Shown in pieces: positions 24,825 to 30,086 of a stretch of DNA of 30,086 nt. The DNA comes from JAUXFK01 sp034189035 (GTDB lineage: Bacteria; Desulfobacterota; UBA8473), in assembly GCA_034189035.1 (NCBI GenBank), contig JAXHVA010000050.1:1-30086 (forward strand), written 5' to 3'. The position numbers and the translations under genes were made by a program. The notes under the pieces are model-generated. The model did not search any database, had not been told where the DNA came from, and saw nothing but the letters and a program-made list of their open reading frames with translations. Numbering within the stretch: the first letter of the stretch is position 1; each line of letters starts with the position of its first letter.

Positions 24825-26273
24825 TTGAGGAAAGGTATTGAAGGAGGGGCGTACAGACCTCTTACTGATGAGGACATGAAGAAGATACATGAGACATCGA
24901 TGCGTGTATTTGAAGATGTAGGTGTTCAGGTAAATTCTGAAAGGGCATTGAACCTTTTCAGTGAGAACAATTGCCAGGTGGACTTTCCGAGCCATATTGT
25001 TAAGATGCCAAGGGAGTTGGTCATGGAGTTTATAGGGAGGGCACCCAATGAGGTAATTTTATGTGGGAGGGATTCAGCACATGATATTGTCCTGGGTGGT
25101 AAAAAGGTTCACATGGGAACAGGAGGAACAGCCCTTTATGTAGTAGATACGGATACCGGAAAAAAGAGGCCTTCAACACTTGAAGACGTTAAAAATATAG
25201 CACGTTTGGTAGATACCCTTGAAAATATACATTTTTTTATGCTTTCTGTATATCCGAATGAGCTTCCAGCAAAAGATATAGATGTAAACAGATTTGGCAC
25301 GGGCCTCAACTTCACACAAAAACACGTGATGGGAGGAGTTTATACCCTCGATGGCGTAAGGAATGTCATAAAGATGGCGGAGATGATCAGCGGCTCTCCG
25401 GATAAGCTTAAAAAAAGACCAATCATATCTATGGTTACATGTGGATTGAGCCCTTTTAAGATGGATGAGCACTACAGTGATCTTACGATGTGCGTTGCCA
25501 AGGCAGGCATCCCGGTAGTTACGCCTGCAGAACCCCTGTGCGGAGCCACTTCACCGGTGACCCTTGCTGCAAATCTCGTTGTACTGAACGTGGATACCCT
25601 TATGGGCGTTATTTTGACCCAACTAGTAAACCCTGGAACCCCTGTTCTTTACGGGTGTGTTGCCAGTCTTGCAGATATGAAAGATATGAAATACTTATCA
25701 GGCGCTATTGAGATGGGCCTTTTGAATGCCGGTGCTGCTCAGTTGGCTCGTTTTTATGATCTTCCCCACTATACGACTGCCGGAATGTCCGATTCAAAGA
25801 CCAATGATGCACAGTCCGCTTATGAGTCTGCTTTAACAGGGCTATTGGTAGCACTGGCTGGAGCAAATTATATCCACGATGCAGCAGGATTTCTCGAGTT
25901 TTGTCTGTCTGCGAGTTATGAAAAATACGTGATCGACAACGAGGTAATCGGTATGATCATGCGCGCAGTAGAAGGGATTAAGGTGACGGAGGAAACCCTG
26001 GCGTTTGACCTGATCAAAGAGGTAGGTCCAGGAGGACATTTTGTTACCTCACCCCATACCAGAAGACATATGAGGAAGGAACAGTATCGTCCTATGTTAA
26101 GCGACAGGGAAAATCGGGAGAAATGGGAAGAAATGGGTTCACCCACTGCCAGCGAAAGGGCAAGAGAGAAGGTGCTTTCAATACTTGAAGGGCCTGAAAA
26201 GAGGTATATACCCGAAAAAGTCCGCAAAAAGATAGTAGAAGAGATCCCGGGGATTTCTCCTGAAATAATGTGA
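24825..26273 (+). CDS. MttB-family methylamine:corrinoid methyltransferase, paralog 1 (non-pyrrolysine)
   Basis: This TIM-barrel methyltransferase is 482 residues from TTG 24825, which has TGGAGG 8 bases upstream. The GTG at 24792, directly after the previous stop, gives 493 residues but has no good site. MttB landmarks include GTGGTALYVVDTDTGKKRPS, NFTQKHVMGGVYTLDGVRNV, TPVLYGCVASLADMKDMKYL, TTAGMSDSKTNDAQSAYESA and ANYIHDAAGFLE. No in-frame TAG interrupts it, so it is a pyrrolysine-free homolog like MtgB (glycine betaine), MtpB or MtcB. It should move a methyl group from a quaternary amine to the Co(I) corrinoid protein. The upstream betaine-type importer supports glycine betaine or a close relative; the exact substrate is unproven. 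Confidence 0.88.
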   Translation: MRKGIEGGAYRPLTDEDMKKIHETSMRVFEDVGVQVNSERALNLFSENNCQVDFPSHIVKMPRELVMEFIGRAPNEVILCGRDSAHDIVLGGKKVHMGTGGTALYVVDTDTGKKRPSTLEDVKNIARLVDTLENIHFFMLSVYPNELPAKDIDVNRFGTGLNFTQKHVMGGVYTLDGVRNVIKMAEMISGSPDKLKKRPIISMVTCGLSPFKMDEHYSDLTMCVAKAGIPVVTPAEPLCGATSPVTLAANLVVLNVDTLMGVILTQLVNPGTPVLYGCVASLADMKDMKYLSGAIEMGLLNAGAAQLARFYDLPHYTTAGMSDSKTNDAQSAYESALTGLLVALAGANYIHDAAGFLEFCLSASYEKYVIDNEVIGMIMRAVEGIKVTEETLAFDLIKEVGPGGHFVTSPHTRRHMRKEQYRPMLSDRENREKWEEMGSPTASERAREKVLSILEGPEKRYIPEKVRKKIVEEIPGISPEIM

Positions 26274-26281
26274 TTCAGTAT

Positions 26282-26309
26282 GTAGGGGCACAGTTCGCTG
26301 TGCCCCTAC
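26282..26309. repeat. Perfect 12-bp hairpin with TTCG loop
   Basis: GTAGGGGCACAG (26282-26293), TTCG (26294-26297) and CTGTGCCCCTAC (26298-26309) form a perfect stem and tetraloop, starting 8 bases after the mttB paralog stop. No T-run follows, so it is not a classic terminator; it may stabilise the 3' end of the upstream transcript or be an interspersed palindromic repeat. It abuts the left target duplication of the foldback element. Confidence 0.8.
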
Positions 26310-26315
26310 TAAATA

Positions 26316-26456
26316 GTGTCTGAACGAAAACTAGGATTTTTCGTCAAGGTCAAGGAAGATCAAAATTTTAGCCACAGGAATATATTGAATATTTTGAGGA
26401 TTAAAATTTTTATCTGATGCAGAGATTGGCGAAAAAGACAGTTTTCGTTTGGACAC
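26316..26456. mobile_element. 141-bp MITE-like foldback element with 6-bp target duplication
   Basis: Terminal inverted repeats GTGTCTGAACGAAAACT (26316-26332) and, read inward from the right, GTGTCCAAACGAAAACT (26440-26456) match at 15 of 17 positions. The match extends inward to TTTTTCG on both sides after a small gap. A second inner pair (AGATCAAAATTTTA 26357-26370 and its complement at about 26402-26415) lets the whole unit fold back. TAAATA flanks it on both sides (26310-26315, 26457-26462), the expected target duplication. There is no coding capacity, so it would need a transposase in trans. It lies between two genes of the corrinoid locus. Confidence 0.75.
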
Positions 26457-26499
26457 TAAATAGAAGAAGGTATTAACAGTTGTAAGTAAAGGAGCAACA

Positions 26500-27297
26500 A
26501 TGATAACGATAGGTGAATGCATTAATTCAACCTCAAAGAGGGTGAGTAAAGCTGTAAAAGAGAAAGATGACCAGTTTCTACTCGAACTGGCCCGATCACA
26601 AAATGAGGCGGGTGTTGACTATATAGGGGTAAATGTGGGGACAGGGCGGGGTTCTATCGAGGAAGAGGTTTCGGATATAAAGTGGCTTGTGGGATTGATA
26701 CAGGATAACATTGATGGGGCAATCTGTATTGACAGCTCAGATCCTTCTGTAATCTCTGCCGGCATGGAGGTGAGAGGGGATAGACCCACTATGATAAACT
26801 CTGTGAAGGCGCAAAAGAAAAGCATGGAGATTATCCTCCCACTGGCTAAAGCAAAGAATGCCCCATTAGTCGGATTGGCCATGGATGAAACTGGGATTCC
26901 CTCAACCAAGAGCGGAAGAGTAGCGGTGAGTGAGATACTGATAAATGGTCTTAGAGAAAACGACATTCCTCTTCATCAACTTTACATAGACCCAATTGTG
27001 ATGCCTATAAGTACCGGTGATTCTCAGGGATTGACGACCTTAGAGACATTAAAGGAGATCAAGGGATCTTTTCCTGAGGTGAAGACCGTCTTGGGTCTTA
27101 GTAATATATCTTTTGGTCTGCCAGGAAGAACCTATATTAACCAGGCGATGTTATCCATAGCAATGTATCTTGGGTTGGATGCGGTTATCATAAATCCATT
27201 AGATCAGGACTTGGATAGAGTTATAAAGGCTACTGAGGCGATAATGGCCAGAGACCGCCGTTGCCGAAGTTATTTGAAGGCATATAGAAAAAGGTAA
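26500..27297 (+). CDS. Methyltetrahydrofolate:corrinoid methyltransferase (pterin-binding, MtgA/MtvA-like)
   Basis: This 265-residue pterin-binding TIM-barrel protein is related to AcsE and the MetH folate domain. It has GECINSTSKRV at the N terminus, VDYIGVNVGTG, AICIDSSDPSV, MINSVKAQ, LVGLAMDETG, YIDPIVMPISTG and LGLSNISFGLPGR. It transfers the methyl group between the corrinoid protein and tetrahydrofolate, here most likely from corrinoid to tetrahydrofolate so the carbon enters the folate pool. AAAGGAG lies 6 bases before the ATG. It follows the hairpin and foldback element that separate it from the first MttB gene. Confidence 0.87.
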   Translation: MITIGECINSTSKRVSKAVKEKDDQFLLELARSQNEAGVDYIGVNVGTGRGSIEEEVSDIKWLVGLIQDNIDGAICIDSSDPSVISAGMEVRGDRPTMINSVKAQKKSMEIILPLAKAKNAPLVGLAMDETGIPSTKSGRVAVSEILINGLRENDIPLHQLYIDPIVMPISTGDSQGLTTLETLKEIKGSFPEVKTVLGLSNISFGLPGRTYINQAMLSIAMYLGLDAVIINPLDQDLDRVIKATEAIMARDRRCRSYLKAYRKR

Positions 27298-27407
27298 ATA
27301 AAACACAGCATGAGCTTTCACGGTCTGTGAGAAAGACCTCTTTCAAACAGACTCTTTACTGTGATGTCCAAGACCGGTGCTGTAGTGATAAGAAAGGAAA
27401 GTAAACA

Positions 27408-28928
27408 ATGGAAGAGACTTACAGGGAAGGGACTCTCATTAAACCATACGAGAGGCTTTCTCAAGAACAGATCGATTTGATAGATAAGACATCTTTAGAG
27501 ATATTGGGTGACCCCGGGGTGAGCTGTTATAATGAAGAGGCCGTAGACCTGTTTACAAAAAGCGGTGCAACAGTAGAAAAAGGCGATGGTTTTTGGAACT
27601 TGAGAGTGCCAGAGAAAATGGTACGAGATGCTGTAGAAAATGCCCCTTCCAGAGTTAAGCTGGGTGCCAGAAAAGAGGAAAACGCTTTACTACTCGATGC
27701 AAAAGTACCATTGATCTACTTTGGAAGCGGTTCAGAATCCAATACATGGCTCGATGTTGAGATGGAAAGGTTTAAAAAGGTAGGAGGTGACCTGGAGATC
27801 GATATCCCCCAGTTCAAGACCTCCCGGGGCAGTGTTTCTCTTCTGTGTCGAGCAGCCAGAATTTCTGAGCAACTGGAACATCTGGACTTTTTTATTCGTC
27901 CTGTGAACATTCAGGATGAAGACATAACAGAAGAAAACCATGATGTAAACAAGTTTTTTGCCTCCTTAAACAATATAACGAAACATGTGCAGGCAGGGCT
28001 TACATCTTTGAATCAGCTTGATAATGTGATAAAGATGGCGGAGATTATTGCCGGAGGGGAGGCGAATCTGAGGAAAAATCCTATCATATCTTTCATTACA
28101 TGCCTTTTTAAAAGCCCTTTACAGATGGTAGAAGATACCACTCAAAAGTCGATAGAGATTGTCAAAAGAGGAATGCCACTCGTAATCTCCAGTTCTCCGC
28201 AGGGAGGATCGACCGCCCCGATAAAAGAGGCAGGGATGGTCGCTCAGATCAATGCAGAAATCCTGTGTGGTATTACCCTTACCCAACTGATAAGTGAGGG
28301 CGCCCCGGTTCTCTATGGAAGCGTCCCAGTCCGTTCCCGCATGGACGATCTCCACGACATGTATGGAGCACCTGAGACCGCTCAGTACAATTTAGATTGT
28401 GTTCAGATGGCCCGATATTATGACATTCCCTGCTATTCCACAGCAGGGGTGGCAGATTCAAAAGTGCCGGGTATAGAAGCCACTGTTGAAAAACTGTTCA
28501 GTCATCTTTCGGTTGCGACAAGTGGGGCCCAATATATCCACTATGCTTTCGGTCTGTTGGATCGAACCAACACATTTTGTCCGGTGCAGGCCGTACTCGA
28601 TAACGAACAGATCGGTTCTATAAAACGCTACTTACGCCTTCCTATTGTTTCACAGTCAGACTGTAAGGAGAGTCTTGAGCAGGTTAGGAGGGTTATGGCA
28701 TCCTCTACCCGTCTCTATGCTCGTTTTGTGCGTAAAGAACTCCATCTCGGCAATGTTTCTCAGCCGTACAGTTTTGAAAGCAGGGATATGGAAGATAGAG
28801 TAATCTCAAACGCCTTAAAAAGGTTAATGGAATTAGAGGAGCGTCCGCCCTCCAGATTACCGGATGAGACCGTGGACGAGATATACGATTGTATACCTGC
28901 TATTTTATCGCGTATTAGAGATATATAG
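27408..28928 (+). CDS. MttB-family methylamine:corrinoid methyltransferase, paralog 2 (non-pyrrolysine)
   Basis: This is a 506-residue second member of the MttB family. It shares with paralog 1 the conserved lines NITKHVQAGLTSLNQLDNVI, KNPIISFITC, LTQLISEGAPVLYGSVPVRS, CYSTAGVADSKVPGIEATVE and SGAQYIHYAFGLL. It differs strongly elsewhere, including a longer N terminus and a different C terminus (from QPYSFESRDMEDRVISNALK on). Again no in-frame TAG, so no pyrrolysine. The divergence suggests a different substrate or a different demethylation step (for example a second methylated amine). It precedes the corrinoid protein gene by 31 bases, so it is the paralog most tightly coupled to it. Confidence 0.87.
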   Translation: MEETYREGTLIKPYERLSQEQIDLIDKTSLEILGDPGVSCYNEEAVDLFTKSGATVEKGDGFWNLRVPEKMVRDAVENAPSRVKLGARKEENALLLDAKVPLIYFGSGSESNTWLDVEMERFKKVGGDLEIDIPQFKTSRGSVSLLCRAARISEQLEHLDFFIRPVNIQDEDITEENHDVNKFFASLNNITKHVQAGLTSLNQLDNVIKMAEIIAGGEANLRKNPIISFITCLFKSPLQMVEDTTQKSIEIVKRGMPLVISSSPQGGSTAPIKEAGMVAQINAEILCGITLTQLISEGAPVLYGSVPVRSRMDDLHDMYGAPETAQYNLDCVQMARYYDIPCYSTAGVADSKVPGIEATVEKLFSHLSVATSGAQYIHYAFGLLDRTNTFCPVQAVLDNEQIGSIKRYLRLPIVSQSDCKESLEQVRRVMASSTRLYARFVRKELHLGNVSQPYSFESRDMEDRVISNALKRLMELEERPPSRLPDETVDEIYDCIPAILSRIRDI

Positions 28929-28959
28929 AGACCAAATATTCTTAATAAAAGGAGGATTG

Positions 28960-29646
28960 ATGAAGAATAAGGAAATAATAGAAAAAATTCGATTTAATGT
29001 TATTCAGGGAAGATTGGAGAAAGAAGACGAAGGCTACGATGAAGGCTTGGAAGGCCAGCCTGCTATAAAAGAGCTCATTGAAGAAGCGATTCAATCCAAT
29101 GTAGACCCCAAGTCTGTTATTACCAAAGGGCTGTCTGTTGGGATGGAGGAAGTGGGAGAGCGTTACGAGAAGGGCGAGTATCTGATTCCCGATATGCTTG
29201 CATCAGCAGAGGCCGTTGGTATGGCTATGGATATCCTTGCTCCGCACCTCTCAGCTGCTGATGTTTATGGTAAAGGTAAATTTGTTATCGCTACGGTGGA
29301 GGGGGATCTGCATGATATCGGTAAAAACATAGTGGCAATTATGTTAAAGGGCGCTGGTTATGAGGTAATAGATCTGGGAACAGGTGTAGCCACAGATAGG
29401 ATAGTAGAGATAGTTAAGGAAGACCCGCCTGATTTTTTAGGGCTTTCTGCTTTATTGACAACCACTATGGATGAGATGCGGAAGGTTATAGAAAGAATAC
29501 GAGAGGAGAACCTCGATTCGGCGGGGGTTAAGGTGTTTATTGGGGGAGCACCAACCTCAGAGGATTTCGCAAATAAGATCGGAGCATATGCATACTGTAG
29601 GGATGCCTTTCATGCACTTGACATATTAAAGAAGCTAGAAGGTTAA
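28960..29646 (+). CDS. B12-binding corrinoid protein (MttC/MtgC-like)
   Basis: This 228-residue methyl carrier has an N-terminal helical cap domain (about 1-100) and a C-terminal Rossmann-like cobalamin domain. The cobalt-ligating motif DxHDxxG is D116-L-H118-D119-I-G121 in EGDLHDIGKN, with GLSALLTTTM at 161-170 and GGAP at 195-198. It cycles between Co(I) and methyl-Co(III), taking methyl groups from MttB enzymes and passing them to the pterin enzyme. The start ATG 28960 has AAAGGAGG (28948-28955) at ideal spacing. A longer frame from 28864 would lie inside the preceding gene and has no site. Confidence 0.92.
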   Translation: MKNKEIIEKIRFNVIQGRLEKEDEGYDEGLEGQPAIKELIEEAIQSNVDPKSVITKGLSVGMEEVGERYEKGEYLIPDMLASAEAVGMAMDILAPHLSAADVYGKGKFVIATVEGDLHDIGKNIVAIMLKGAGYEVIDLGTGVATDRIVEIVKEDPPDFLGLSALLTTTMDEMRKVIERIREENLDSAGVKVFIGGAPTSEDFANKIGAYAYCRDAFHALDILKKLEG

Positions 29647-29668
29647 CTGATGAGTATGGAGGAAGGAA

Positions 29669-30086
29669 ATGACTGAAAAGAAAGCGTATACTGATGCCTA
29701 CAGGACAGGAAAATATGAGAAAGTTACTGGGCTAGAGGGAAAGTACGATAATGTCAGGCGATTCTGGGAGGACGATATAACCCGTATTTTTTTGAGGCCC
29801 TTTCTTAGGAAGCTGGTAGAGAGAAAGCAGAGCAGATTGGAGAGATTGAGAATCCTAGATATGGGCTGCGGATCTGGAGATGGATACGAGCTTTTAATGG
29901 ATGTAACGGATAGAGATCCTGGCATATACGAGCATCAGGTAAATGTAATATCTCCAGAGATTCTTAGCCTTTATATAGGTATAGATATCAATTCGTCTTT
30001 GCTGAAGCAGGCTGAAGATATCTTTTCTGGAAATGAAAAGATGATCTTCATCCAAGAAGATTTTTCTAAGGGGCTGCCGGTTAAGG
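29669..30086 (+). CDS. SAM-dependent class I methyltransferase, N-terminal part (partial)
   Basis: The gene starts at ATG 29669 behind GGAGGAAGG and is cut by the right edge after 139 codons. The Rossmann SAM-binding motif is LDMGCGSGDGYELL near residues 65-78, and a second acidic strand end GIDINSSLLKQAE lies near 107-119. The N terminus (MTEKKAYTDAYRTGKYEKVT) is charged. It follows the corrinoid protein by 22 bases, so it is likely in the same unit. It might act on small amines (N-methyltransferase) or on an unrelated substrate; the missing C terminus prevents a closer call. Confidence 0.8.
   Translation, partial: MTEKKAYTDAYRTGKYEKVTGLEGKYDNVRRFWEDDITRIFLRPFLRKLVERKQSRLERLRILDMGCGSGDGYELLMDVTDRDPGIYEHQVNVISPEILSLYIGIDINSSLLKQAEDIFSGNEKMIFIQEDFSKGLPVK

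Noticed and set aside
24792..28928. Pyrrolysine-containing MttB genes
   Set aside because: Both reading frames run full length with no in-frame TAG, so these are the non-pyrrolysine branch.

Overview
The window is about 30 kb of AT-rich (roughly 40% GC by eye) bacterial chromosome. Gene content suggests an anaerobic deltaproteobacterium-like organism (Desulfobacterota or a relative). The pointers are the DapL lysine route, an ArsA ATPase with an HSP20-like tail, a LptM-like lipoprotein ahead of lysA, a DUF362 ferredoxin protein and corrinoid methyltransferases of the MttB family. The taxonomic call is inference.

Positions 1-5131 hold housekeeping genes. On the minus strand are an unrecognised short gene running off the left edge, an ArsA-type ATPase, YjbQ and RecJ; RlmD/RumA is on the plus strand. 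A 631-bp gap (5132-5762) follows and contains two diverged copies of a direct repeat.

Positions 5763-16030 are a long plus-strand biosynthetic block: argD, argG, a LptM-like FN3 lipoprotein, lysA, dapF, dapB, an FAH-family hydrolase, dapL, folK, a small Cys-motif membrane protein, a lytic transglycosylase and pgsA. DapB, DapL, DapF and LysA make the later part of the diaminopimelate/lysine pathway by the aminotransferase shortcut. argF, argH and dapA, often found in such clusters, are not here.

Positions 16031-20017 carry tRNA-Gly and tRNA-Cys with a promoter and terminator, ribF on the minus strand, tRNA-Leu, and a single-domain response regulator. They end with a badly decayed glycosyltransferase pseudogene (18609-19812) broken by about five frameshifts and two nonsense codons.

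Positions 20018-30086 are the most interesting part: a co-directional set that looks like a self-contained quaternary-amine demethylation system. It encodes a DUF362 ferredoxin protein, an osmoprotectant-type ABC importer (ATPase with CBS domains, permease, binding protein), a stand-alone MetH-type reactivation-domain protein, and two very different pyrrolysine-free MttB-family methyltransferases. A pterin-binding methyltransferase, a B12-binding corrinoid protein and the start of a SAM-dependent methyltransferase complete it. The inferred flow is: import of a methylated amine such as glycine betaine, methyl transfer by MttB to the corrinoid protein, then transfer to tetrahydrofolate by the pterin-domain enzyme. 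The MetH-like protein would rescue oxidised cobalamin. A 141-bp MITE-like foldback element with 6-bp target duplication, next to a perfect 12-bp hairpin, sits inside this locus.
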